64,000 nucleotides of DNA from Pirellula staleyi DSM 6068 (lineage in GTDB: Bacteria > Planctomycetota > Planctomycetia > Pirellulales > Pirellulaceae). Below the pieces are notes generated by a model. That model saw only the letters and a program-made list of their open reading frames with translations, did no database searches and was not told the origin of the DNA. Both the position numbers and the translations under genes were made by a program. The stretch lies in NCBI RefSeq assembly GCF_000025185.1, contig NC_013720.1, positions 5,890,001-5,954,000 on the forward strand, in the 5' to 3' direction. Shown piece by piece: positions 55,273 through 63,597 of the stretch. Position 1 is the stretch's first letter. Each line of letters begins with the position of its first letter.

Positions 55273-57252
55273 TTAGCGACGCACAAGTTCATCTCCAGGC
55301 TCTTGCTGGTAGATATAGTCGGTCAAACCAGCCAGCAGCCAATCGTTGCCACTTCCGCTAAACAGACAATCGACGGCCGAATCGCCCACCACGCTGAAGT
55401 CGCCACCGAGGTCCCCTTGGTCCCAGATTTGCGCCCGGGTGGCGGCATCGGTGTTCCACTGGGCAAGCAACCCCAGGAGTGAAGCACCAACCGCAGCACT
55501 TTGCAGATCGCCACCAATCAGCAGGTCGTCGTCGGCCTGACCGTTGAGTCGATCAGGTCCCTGGCCACCGATTAGGATGTCGTTACCCAGTCCACCATTG
55601 ATCGTGTCAGTTCCGGCTCCACCCTGCACCAAGTCGGCCCCACCACGAGCTTCAATCTGGTCGTCCCCGTTGCCACCAACGATCCAGTCCGACGAAGCAC
55701 CACCGTAGATTCGGTCGCTCCCCTCACCTCCGTCGATGTAGCTCGGTGCAATAGCGCCGTGCAGTTCGTCGTGGCCATTACCGCCATAGATTTCGACACT
55801 CAAATTCAGCATGCAGGTGCCGACAAAATCATCGCCCCCCAGAGCGTGAATCACAGCCGAGTTCACCGTGCCGGCTGCGAAGCTGAAGTATTGCCCGTTG
55901 CGATAAACCATCACGCTCCCAGCCTGAGCACCGGGATAGACATACAAATAGTCGGCCCCTTCTGTCCCTTGCACAATCAGCACGCCATCCACCACAGCGA
56001 CGGGACTTGCCGGTAGCGTCAGATTGGAAGGTCCCGGTGGAAGTGGCATCGGAGGAGGTGGCGGAGTTTCATCGACGTCGAGAACGGCAATCTCGATACT
56101 GGCCTCCGAACTGAGTTCGCCATCACTCACGGCCACAACCAGCGTGTGGAGTGCATCGGCTTCGAAATCGAGGTTGGTGCTGGAAGCGATCCGAATCTCG
56201 CCCGTCGCTGCGTCGATCGAGAAAATGCCGGACTCGTTGCCACTCACGATCGAGTAAGTGAGCAGATCTTCGGGGTCAACATCGCTGCCGCTTACCTGCA
56301 CGACGAGCGTTGCGATTGCGGAATTCTCTTCAATGGACATTGAGCCATCTGCTATCGTCGGCGCATGGTTGGTGGGTGGAGGAGGATCGATCGGTCCACC
56401 CTCGTCGTCCCCCTCAGCATCTGCGAGCAGATGCGATGCAATCACCTGACCAAACATTGCGGCCGAGTCGTAGTTCTCGGCGGTGATAATTTTTCCATCG
56501 ACCCACACGTCATCGGCCGCGGTATCAGGATCGCCAATCGCGCCAGAGGAACCTTGCGTGATAGCGCCGTTGAAGTCCATCTGCGCTTGCTGCGAGAGTT
56601 CGAAGTAACCGTAATACTGCCCCTGATAGAAGGTGGCTGGCGAACCGATGTAAGGAATGGCAACAGTCCGGCCTGCGAGCAGGCTCACGCCATCGACACG
56701 CGCCCAAGCCAGCACGGTCGTGCCGTGGCAAATGGCCGTGACATACTTGTCCTGCTCCACGAAATCGTTGATCAGTTCATTCACCACTCCCTTCGTCGCC
56801 AGATCGCCGTTGTAGCGACCATCGCTATAAGTTCCTGGGAAGGCATACTGGTACATCGACGAACCCCAGCCCCCCACGAAGACGATGGCCGAATAGTCGG
56901 ACGCATTAACATCCGCTAGTGCAAGGTCGGGAGTAAGAAGACCACCATCGGCTCCTTCACCCGTGTTGACGTGCGGAACTGTTGGGTTCGTAGTAGTTGC
57001 GGCGACTTGCACATCGAGCCCTGCAGCTTCGATCGACATGCGTGTATCGCCGTACTCTTGGTAGTAGAAGTCGCTTTGATCAGCGACCACCATCAGCACC
57101 GGCAAGATATCACTGGCCATCATCGCGCGTGATTCGAGCGACTCAAGACGCAACCTACCTCGTCGATTTTTCGATCGTGAGTGTGATCGACTTGAAGACT
57201 CGCCAGTGCTGCGGCGAAGTGCTTCGCCGAGCCATTTCCAAAGATGTTTCAT
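55273..57252 (-). CDS. Secreted DJ-1/PfpI-cadherin-RTX repeat protein
   Basis: The 659-residue protein starts with a basic region and the motif RLRLESLESRAMMASD, the LE-x-LE-x-R leader of large planctomycete exported proteins. Residues 50-275 form a DJ-1/PfpI domain with the nucleophile elbow AICHGTTVL (Cys175-His176) and the DGKIITAENYDSA block. After a Pro-rich linker comes a cadherin-like domain (about 296-395; IEENSAIATLVVQVSGSDVD, FSIDAATGEI), then a second linker and RTX-type calcium repeats from about 486 (GGNGHDELHG, GGEGSDRIYG, GGNGDDQIEA, GGAGTDTING, GGLGNDILIG). It should be secreted and calcium-folded. AAGGAA precedes the ATG at 57252. It lies just downstream of a kinase with its own DJ-1/PfpI domain. 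Confidence 0.88.
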   Translation of the reverse strand: MKHLWKWLGEALRRSTGESSSRSHSRSKNRRGRLRLESLESRAMMASDILPVLMVVADQSDFYYQEYGDTRMSIEAAGLDVQVAATTTNPTVPHVNTGEGADGGLLTPDLALADVNASDYSAIVFVGGWGSSMYQYAFPGTYSDGRYNGDLATKGVVNELINDFVEQDKYVTAICHGTTVLAWARVDGVSLLAGRTVAIPYIGSPATFYQGQYYGYFELSQQAQMDFNGAITQGSSGAIGDPDTAADDVWVDGKIITAENYDSAAMFGQVIASHLLADAEGDDEGGPIDPPPPTNHAPTIADGSMSIEENSAIATLVVQVSGSDVDPEDLLTYSIVSGNESGIFSIDAATGEIRIASSTNLDFEADALHTLVVAVSDGELSSEASIEIAVLDVDETPPPPPMPLPPGPSNLTLPASPVAVVDGVLIVQGTEGADYLYVYPGAQAGSVMVYRNGQYFSFAAGTVNSAVIHALGGDDFVGTCMLNLSVEIYGGNGHDELHGAIAPSYIDGGEGSDRIYGGASSDWIVGGNGDDQIEARGGADLVQGGAGTDTINGGLGNDILIGGQGPDRLNGQADDDLLIGGDLQSAAVGASLLGLLAQWNTDAATRAQIWDQGDLGGDFSVVGDSAVDCLFSGSGNDWLLAGLTDYIYQQEPGDELVRR

Positions 57253-57411
57253 AGCCCGTTCCTTCTCTCTGTTCCGGTAGATAAGAGTCCGCGAAGAAGC
57301 AGCCACAGAGTTGCTTGTCGGACAGAGAAAGAATGGCAATTCGCGCCGCGACCTTTCAGCAAGAGGGAAACAATTTGCGGGGTTTAATGCCAGCAACGGT
57401 CCTGAGGCAAG

Positions 57412-57457
57412 CAAGAAATAAAGAAAGACTTCTCTGCAGAGTCGCAAAGAAGTCTTC
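57412..57457 (-). terminator. Rho-independent terminator after the kinase-PfpI gene
   Basis: On the minus strand AAGACTTCT (57457-57449) pairs with AGAAGTCTT (57434-57426) across a 14-base loop and runs into a T-rich tract (TTTCTTTATTTC). It separates the kinase gene from the secreted DJ-1/PfpI gene, which therefore needs its own promoter within about 57253-57411. Confidence 0.75.
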
Positions 57458-57546
57458 AAATTAACCTCAATATATTGTGAGTTATTACAACACTATTTCC
57501 ATCGAATTAGCACCGACTTATTCATGTTTTATTCACAAATTACTGA

Positions 57547-59730
57547 CTATTTTTGACGTGCCGCAAGATAGCCAGCGAGTCGTTTGCCAAGTTCGGCGGC
57601 GGCCTTATCGTCGCGGGCTGTCAGGATCGAGCCATCGACTTTCACAGCCAGGTCGTGATCGAAATTGGCACCACAGGCGTTGTACTTGGGATCTTGTGCC
57701 GCGATTGGACTGTGAGCCACCGTGCGGCCTTCGAGCCAGCCGTGATATGCCAGTACACGCTGACCACCACAGATTCCGACAAGCGGCTTGCTCTCGCGAT
57801 TCATCTTCTCGAGCAGCCCTTTCACCAGTTTTGCATCGGCACCATCGCACATGCTGGCGACGTTGAATCCCGCCACCACGATCGCTCCATAATTCGTAGT
57901 ATCGACATCTTTCAGCACCAGATCGATATCGACAGCCGAGCCTTCACTCCCTTCCAGGAGTTCAGCCTGCCCCGCTGCTGTCGAGGCGACGGTGACGGTA
58001 TAGCCCTCTTTTCGCAGTTGATCAGCCAGCGGTCCAAAGTCGCCATACCAAAGTCCACGACGTGGCAAAACGACCAAGATATTTTTGCTGACGGCGGCTG
58101 CAGGCGAAGTTGAAGCTGACGCTGGTTCGGTGTTTTCGGAGGCGAATTTCTGGGCAGCGATCGATCCTGGCGAGTTGTCGCCAGCCGCTTGTGTTTCCGA
58201 AGAAATACTTGCTGCAGGAGCGGCAGACGTCTCTTCCGTGCCTGAATTTGAGGCTGCCGTTGGTGATGCGGTGGGGATGCCTTCCGAAGTGCTGGATGGC
58301 GGCGATTCAGCCTGCGTGGCTTGCTGATGCGCGGCCTCTTGCTCGGTCATCCCTTGCACGATCGGTGTCGGCTGGGGGCGTTCGACCACATCCACGGTGT
58401 AAGCAAACATCCCCAAGCCTGCGACAGCGACGATCCCCAGCAGTAACACTCCTCCGATCACTGCGGCTGCAATGGCAAGGATCATGCCAGTTCCCGTGGA
58501 CTCTCGCTCTTGAGTGGCATGCATCGGAAGTTCCTTCGAAACGATCGGCGCGAAATTGGCAAACTCGCTGGCGGCGGGTTGTTCGGGAATGGTGGTTTTG
58601 CTCACGGAAGGCTCCGTTTTTTGTTTCACATGCGGGGCTAGAGCCGCGACCAACTCCGAGGGAGTTTGGAATCGATCGGCAGGATTCTTCGCGAGTAGCT
58701 TCCCCATGATCTGCGCGAGCTCAACGCTCACGTCGTTGCGCTTGGTGCTCACCGCCACAACTTCACGCGAGAGATGTCCCGACAACTTGTCGACGACACT
58801 TCCGCCCGCAAAGGGTGGTTCGCCTGTGAGGAGGAAATAGAGCGTGCAACCGAGGGCGTAGAGGTCGCTCCGCACATCGGCGGCGCGCGCATCGGTGACT
58901 TGCTCGGGCGCGATATAGTCGGGAGTGCCGAGCACCATGCCCGCTCGTGTTGCGCCGGGCGCTAGATTTTTTTCGTGAGTCGGATCGTGCGCCGCCGATT
59001 CATCGCCAACTGACGTCGCGAGACGAGCCAAACCGAAGTCCAGTATCTTCAGCTGACCTTTCTTCGTGACCATCAAGTTCTGAGGCTTGATGTCGCGATG
59101 CACCATACCATGCGAATGCGCGTGTGAGAGACCGGTGGCTGCCTGACGAATCAGCTGCGCAGCCTCGTGAGGTGCCAGCGGACCACGTTTCTTCACCAGT
59201 CGATCGAGGCTGATTCCGTCGACATATTCCATCACCAAGAAGTGGAGTCCGTCGGCTTCTTCAGCGTCGTAGGCGGCGACAATATTGGGGTGGGAAAGCT
59301 TGGCTGCGGCGCGGACTTCACGTTCAAAGCGTTCGACCAGCGCTTTGCTGGCAATGAAGTTTTGACGAATCACTTTCAGCGCCACGGTGCGCTGCATCAT
59401 GCGATGCTCGGCTTTGTAGACAGCTCCCATCCCTCCCGTTCCGAGCCCCCCTGTCACTTCATAGCGTGGATGCTGCAGTAGTTGCACAGGCACCGTATCG
59501 CTTTTTGGCTCGGTGGCGGTTTGTTCGGTCGGCATGTGCATGCCGAGGGTCTGTTTTTGGGCATCGCGAGCGAGCTGAATCAGCGTGTCGTCGGGGACTG
59601 ATTCGAGGAGCCTGCCACACGCCTCACACTCGGCGAGATGCGACTCGATGACTGCAGCTTCCGCTGGTTCGAGTCGTCCTTGGCCGAACTGCACCAATCG
59701 CTCGATGCTCGGATGTTGGGAGACGATCAT
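57547..59730 (-). CDS. Transmembrane Ser/Thr kinase with an extracytoplasmic DJ-1/PfpI domain
   Basis: The 727-residue protein has a zf-HC2 type zinc-binding start (HLAECEAC: His31, Cys35, Cys38), a complete Ser/Thr kinase domain (90-365; GTGGMGAVYKA, Lys119, HRDIKPQN with Asp213, DFG at 231, APE at 274), one membrane helix (416-444), a Ser/Thr/Pro/Ala linker of about 100 residues, and a DJ-1/PfpI domain (549-722) with nucleophile Cys654 (VGICGGQRVL). The kinase and zinc domain face the cytosol; the DJ-1/PfpI domain lies outside. zf-HC2 modules often bind ECF sigma factors, and an ECF sigma gene lies 143 bases upstream on the same strand. It is not a usual PASTA-type kinase. Confidence 0.92.
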   Translation of the reverse strand: MIVSQHPSIERLVQFGQGRLEPAEAAVIESHLAECEACGRLLESVPDDTLIQLARDAQKQTLGMHMPTEQTATEPKSDTVPVQLLQHPRYEVTGGLGTGGMGAVYKAEHRMMQRTVALKVIRQNFIASKALVERFEREVRAAAKLSHPNIVAAYDAEEADGLHFLVMEYVDGISLDRLVKKRGPLAPHEAAQLIRQAATGLSHAHSHGMVHRDIKPQNLMVTKKGQLKILDFGLARLATSVGDESAAHDPTHEKNLAPGATRAGMVLGTPDYIAPEQVTDARAADVRSDLYALGCTLYFLLTGEPPFAGGSVVDKLSGHLSREVVAVSTKRNDVSVELAQIMGKLLAKNPADRFQTPSELVAALAPHVKQKTEPSVSKTTIPEQPAASEFANFAPIVSKELPMHATQERESTGTGMILAIAAAVIGGVLLLGIVAVAGLGMFAYTVDVVERPQPTPIVQGMTEQEAAHQQATQAESPPSSTSEGIPTASPTAASNSGTEETSAAPAASISSETQAAGDNSPGSIAAQKFASENTEPASASTSPAAAVSKNILVVLPRRGLWYGDFGPLADQLRKEGYTVTVASTAAGQAELLEGSEGSAVDIDLVLKDVDTTNYGAIVVAGFNVASMCDGADAKLVKGLLEKMNRESKPLVGICGGQRVLAYHGWLEGRTVAHSPIAAQDPKYNACGANFDHDLAVKVDGSILTARDDKAAAELGKRLAGYLAARQK

Positions 59731-59873
59731 GGCAGGAACTCACAAAAACGACGGTCGAAGTTCAGGCAAATAGTGCTGCAGTAGGAAAGCTGAAAAAGGT
59801 GAAAAGTGCGATGCGGCACCGTGAGTTGGCAGGCCTCTTCCAGAGAGAAGATGCCCCGCGTCGCTCTGATCTT

Positions 59874-60476
59874 TCACAACTCTTCTGAATTTTCTTCTAC
59901 GAGGCCCTTCGCCTCTTGCCGTAAACGACTAAGCACACGGGACTTAGCTATAAAAACCGCATTGGTAGAAATTTGCAGGTCCTGAGCCACTTCCGAAGCT
60001 GAACGCCCAAGCAAAGCGACCTCGGTGAAGGCGCGCCAGGTGGTCGGCTCGAATTCTTTTTCAAGCTGCGCAAGGAGTTGCCGGGTGATATAGCGATCGT
60101 GCTCGAGGTCGAAGGCCTGACTCAGCTCGCTGCTGGGATCTTCGAGATCGGCCAAAAACTGCTGAAAATCGCTCGCGCCGGTCGCCATGGGGCGGGCTTT
60201 GCGCGAACGCCAGTGGTCGCGCAGAACGTTCACCGTGATGGTGCGGAGCCATGTTCGAAAGGCACCAATTCGCTGATTATGCTCGAAATCTTTCAGCCGA
60301 CGCACGACCACCGCCAGCACATCCTGCACTAGATCGTCGGCATCGTGCGACAACACTTCCTGGCGGCGCAAGTAGTTACGAATCAGTGGGCTATAGAGCT
60401 GCACCATTCGCTCCCACTCAGCCGAGTCGGGATCGGTGCGCAAGCGATCGAGCAAGCTGGCTGAAGTTTCTGCCAT
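59874..60476 (-). CDS. ECF-type RNA polymerase sigma factor
   Basis: The 200-residue protein has sigma region 2 (about 20-90; VQLYSPLIRNYLRRQ, DADDLVQDVLAVVVRRL, FRTWLRTITVNVLRDHWR) and region 4 (about 130-190; ALLGRSASEVAQDLQIS, VFIAKSRVLSRLRQE). AGGAG lies seven bases before the ATG. It is transcribed towards the zf-HC2/kinase gene, an arrangement known for planctomycete ECF groups linked to Ser/Thr kinases. There is no separate anti-sigma gene, so the kinase probably fills that role. Confidence 0.93.
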   Translation of the reverse strand: MAETSASLLDRLRTDPDSAEWERMVQLYSPLIRNYLRRQEVLSHDADDLVQDVLAVVVRRLKDFEHNQRIGAFRTWLRTITVNVLRDHWRSRKARPMATGASDFQQFLADLEDPSSELSQAFDLEHDRYITRQLLAQLEKEFEPTTWRAFTEVALLGRSASEVAQDLQISTNAVFIAKSRVLSRLRQEAKGLVEENSEEL

Positions 60477-60703
60477 CGGGTGCTCCTGATGTTGGGCGTC
60501 CGAGTCGCCACGGGCTAGGAAAACAGCAAATCGCGGTCGACCGCAGCAGCCAAGTTGCCTTGGAGAATCCCCGCTATCGTTGGGCTAGGAACGATCGTAG
60601 CAGTTATTCCGCAAAAATTCCCCCCGCGTGCGGCTTGTGGTCTCATTCTGCCACCAAGTGCGGCTTAGTACTAACCTACTCTTTCGCAAGGGGCAGGACT
60701 TTT

Positions 60704-61393
60704 ATGATCGACAATAAACCTCGCGTACTCGTGGTCGACGACGACGTTGCCATCATGCAGTGCGTCGGCGCATTCCTCGAGCATCATGAACAGATGGACG
60801 TGGTTGGCTATGCCAGTCATGCCCAAGCTGGCATTGCAGCAGCGGCGGCGCTGAAGCCCGACGTCGTGCTGCTCGACATCCACATGCATGGCCACGACGC
60901 CTTTTGGGCGTGTCGGCAGATTGTGGACCAATCGCATGGCAGTGCCAAAGTGTTGTTCTACACAGGTTTTCCGCGCGATCAGTACCTCGATCGTTGCATC
61001 GCCGCCGGTGCTTCTGGCATGGTGAGTAAGCATAGCGAGTCGATTCATAACGTGGGCATTGCCATGCGTTATGTCTTGCAGGGGAATACCTACTTTTCTC
61101 CCGAACTGGCCAAACGACTCATTGAAAGCGAGTCGCAAGCACCTCAGTCTCGCCTGGCAACTCTCACCCATCGCGAAATCGAAGTGCTCCGGCAATTGTC
61201 GGAAGGACGATCGAATCGCGAGATCGCGCAGTCGCTCGATATCAGTTTGCGGAGCGTCGAAAAAGAGGTCTCGGACCTGAAAGAAAAGGTTCAGATGTCG
61301 ACGATTAACGAACTACTGATGTTTGCCGCGAACGAAGGTTTGATCTATCCCGAGCTGATGCACACTCGGAGCCAGGCACTGCAGGCCAACTAG
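60704..61393 (+). CDS. NarL/LuxR-family response regulator
   Basis: The 229-residue protein has a receiver domain (1-125) with acidic residues in VVDDDVAI, phospho-acceptor Asp58 (VVLLDIHMHG), Thr in LFYTGF and Lys in MVSKHSE, and a GerE/LuxR HTH (about 150-215; LTHREIEVLRQLSEGRSNRE, IAQSLDISLRSVEKEV). No histidine kinase is adjacent. It is divergent from the ECF sigma gene, sharing a 227-base region. The ATG at 60704 has GGCAGG upstream; the longer open frame to the left is not coding. Confidence 0.93.
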   Translation: MIDNKPRVLVVDDDVAIMQCVGAFLEHHEQMDVVGYASHAQAGIAAAAALKPDVVLLDIHMHGHDAFWACRQIVDQSHGSAKVLFYTGFPRDQYLDRCIAAGASGMVSKHSESIHNVGIAMRYVLQGNTYFSPELAKRLIESESQAPQSRLATLTHREIEVLRQLSEGRSNREIAQSLDISLRSVEKEVSDLKEKVQMSTINELLMFAANEGLIYPELMHTRSQALQAN

Positions 61394-61962
61394 CTGTGCG
61401 GGCTGAGCGAGTTTTCATAACGGGGCGATCGGCCCCTCTACGCAGCGCTCACAGCAAGCGATGTGCTATCGCGCGCTACAAGCGTGCTAGACGCGGCTTT
61501 GTGAAGTTTCCGCAAACAAATCGCCCCACAGTTGGCCGATTCGTTAAAGAGACATTGAAGCCAGCGGCCATCATGAATACGATAAATAAATAGAAGTGAC
61601 GTGCGCCGAAGTTGGTCCATCGTCTAGAGATTTGCGGAGTCGTAGTGGCGGAGACTTGCTCGCTAAGCAGGTCGGCACTACTAGATTCGCACTTGTAACG
61701 ATTGCTTGGCACACTCCTGGTGGCCGATGCCCGACCTGCGGAACACCGTAGTTTTGAGTTTTCGGCGATCATCCGTGTAGCACAAGTTCGCCATGCTTAG
61801 CAGCACGCGAGCCAGCTTCATTCGCATCGATCATTCGCGTTGCCATCCTGCTGTGGGGATGGCCCAGCCGCGAGAATTGCAAGTTGCCTGCTTTCGAATT
61901 CGGAACCGAGAAGAACCGAAACTCAAAGCTGGTGGGGAGGTTTCCTGGCAGGAAATACCGAC
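61394..61962. other. Intergenic region of about 570 bases
   Basis: Apart from a 31-base imperfect palindrome at 61515-61545, nothing recognisable is present. Short open frames on both strands lack ribosome-binding sites. No terminator with a T tract was found after the response regulator gene. Confidence 0.4.
61515..61545. repeat. 31-base imperfect palindrome
   Basis: AACAAATCGCCCCAC (61515-61529) and GTTGGCCGATTCGTT (61531-61545) match at 12 of 15 positions as inverted arms around a single central base. It could be an operator or hairpin. Confidence 0.5.
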
Positions 61963-62292
61963 ATGTACCAGCCTGGTGATCGCGTGGTTTATATGACCAC
62001 GAAACACAGCTCGCACCCAACGCCTCGCGCTTGCGCCGTTCAGCCTGAACCGCATGGCGAAGGCTATACGTACGACGTGAAAAAGTTTTGGCTAGTGCAG
62101 GATGTCGGCGCCGATGGCAACTTGGTGGTGGTGACACGTCGCGGAAAAACACGCACGGTTGCTGCCACGGATTCTCGACTTCGCGCCGCCAATTGGTGGG
62201 AGCGGATGTTCCTTGGGCATCGTTTTCCTCAGCCCGGTTCAGGCTCCGCCCCAGAGAAAGATGAGAAGTCGGAAAAGCTGATGGCGGGCTAG
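61963..62292 (+). CDS. Small basic protein of unknown function
   Basis: The 109-residue product opens with MYQPGDRVVYMTTKHSSHP, continues with strands suggesting a small SH3/KOW-like barrel (KKFWLVQDVGADGNLVVVTR, RGKTRTVAATDSRLR) and ends in a polar tail. AGGAAA precedes the ATG. No enzyme motif, signal peptide or membrane segment is visible, and the family is not recognised. It lies 129 bases before ribH on the same strand. Confidence 0.65.
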   Translation: MYQPGDRVVYMTTKHSSHPTPRACAVQPEPHGEGYTYDVKKFWLVQDVGADGNLVVVTRRGKTRTVAATDSRLRAANWWERMFLGHRFPQPGSGSAPEKDEKSEKLMAG

Positions 62293-62421
62293 TTTGATCG
62301 CCCCTCGGTCGTCACACTAGTCGCGTATCGCACACAACTCTGGCTGGGCAATTATCTTTCCCAAGCCATTGCTTGTAGCGACCTTCCGCTATTTCCCTCG
62401 CGCTCAGTGACTCTCTCCGCC

Positions 62422-62886
62422 ATGCACAAACTTCTGACCGGTCAAACGGGCGACGTTGCCGGCGATTACGCCATCGTCGTTTCGCGCTATAACGATTCGA
62501 TTACGTTCAAGCTCCGCGACGCCGCGATCTCTACCCTCACCGCTGCTGGCGTATCGAGTTTTTCGATCACCGTTTGCGAAGTCCCCGGCGCTTGGGAAAT
62601 TCCTCTCATCGCCAAGAAACTCGCTGCTACCAAACGCTATGCCGCGATTCTCACCCTGGGTGCCGTCATTAAGGGGGAGACCACGCACGACGAGCATATT
62701 AACCGCCAGGTGAGCCTCAGCTTGGGGCAACTGAGCTTGGAGTTTGGGATCCCCATTTTGTTTGGTGTGCTGACGACCAACACGCTCGAGCAAGCGATTC
62801 ATCGCGCGGGTGGCAACGTCGGCAACAAAGGGGAAGAGTGCGCCACAGCCGCCCTCGAGATGGTACGACTGGTTCGCAAACTCTAA
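62422..62886 (+). CDS. ribH: 6,7-dimethyl-8-ribityllumazine synthase
   Basis: RibH condenses 5-amino-6-ribitylaminouracil with 3,4-dihydroxybutanone phosphate, the penultimate step of riboflavin synthesis. The 154-residue product is family length and has VSRYNDSIT, VPGAWEIPL, LGAVIKGETTHDEHIN with the catalytic His, PILFGVLTTNTLEQA and NKGEECATAALEM. The ATG at 62422 is chosen; a GTG at 62407 in the same frame is possible. No other rib gene is adjacent and no FMN riboswitch was recognised upstream. Confidence 0.96.
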   Translation: MHKLLTGQTGDVAGDYAIVVSRYNDSITFKLRDAAISTLTAAGVSSFSITVCEVPGAWEIPLIAKKLAATKRYAAILTLGAVIKGETTHDEHINRQVSLSLGQLSLEFGIPILFGVLTTNTLEQAIHRAGGNVGNKGEECATAALEMVRLVRKL

Positions 62887-63041
62887 TCAACCGATTCGCT
62901 ATATTTCTCGGCAAGACGTAACATCTGCGTCACTTCTCTTGCATTTCGTAGCGACTACGGGTCACAATTCCCTCCGCCTGCTCATCGAGCTTTTTGCGAT
63001 GAGCCGATCTCGCCTATTTTCAACGTGCGACGGAGGTTCTT

Positions 63042-63569
63042 GTGAAGCGAACTCTTGCGGCCTGGTTGGTTGTCGTTCTTGCCGGCGTGCTGTGTGTGTC
63101 CACGGCTATCGCCGACTTGGCTCCTCCTCCACCGCCTGACAAGCCAGAAATGATCACCGAGTTTTCGGTTCTTATCGAAGTGGCGTATCAGGATCTCGAT
63201 CGCGCTGAACCGGGGCTGAAGGCCAAGCTGATGCTTCCCGAAGGTGCGTTTCCTGGCGCTGCTCCAGAAGCCGTTCCCATGACATCGCCACCCGCCGCTC
63301 CGTTTGGTTTTTCTCCGTCGGGCTTTGGCACGGTGATGGCAGGCATTGCTCTCACCTTGGCCATTGCTTCAGCAGGCTTGCTGATGCGCGGCAATCGACG
63401 TCTGCGGACAGCATCAGCCGCGTTGCTGGGGCTTGCGCTTGTGCTGGGTGGCTACTCGATGGCCGTTGCCGATATCCCTCCATTTAGCCGCCCTCGCCCT
63501 GCTCCACCTCACTTGGTGATTCAGGTCCTGAAGGATCTGAAGCAAGCGAAGTTGATCATCGACAAATAG
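63042..63569 (+). CDS. Membrane protein of unknown function
   Basis: The 175-residue product starts at a GTG with a strong GGAGG ten bases upstream. It has a signal peptide-like start (LAAWLVVVLAGVLCVSTAIA), a Pro-rich segment (LAPPPPPDKP), a polar domain of about 60 residues, then two hydrophobic helices (VMAGIALTLAIASAGLLM and ALLGLALVLGGYSMAVA) and a Pro/Arg-rich end. The protein is not recognised. The next gene, also a membrane protein, begins 28 bases downstream, suggesting an operon. Confidence 0.75.
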   Translation: MKRTLAAWLVVVLAGVLCVSTAIADLAPPPPPDKPEMITEFSVLIEVAYQDLDRAEPGLKAKLMLPEGAFPGAAPEAVPMTSPPAAPFGFSPSGFGTVMAGIALTLAIASAGLLMRGNRRLRTASAALLGLALVLGGYSMAVADIPPFSRPRPAPPHLVIQVLKDLKQAKLIIDK

Positions 63570-63597
63570 TCGAACAGCGCATTTCATCGAGAGCCCG

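Noticed and set aside
61396-61772. Small frames on both strands in the gap after the response regulator
   Set aside because: No ribosome-binding site or homology; the shared peptide is explained by the near-palindrome.
62293-62421. Possible FMN riboswitch before ribH
   Set aside because: The 129-base leader lacks recognisable conserved FMN-element sequence blocks.
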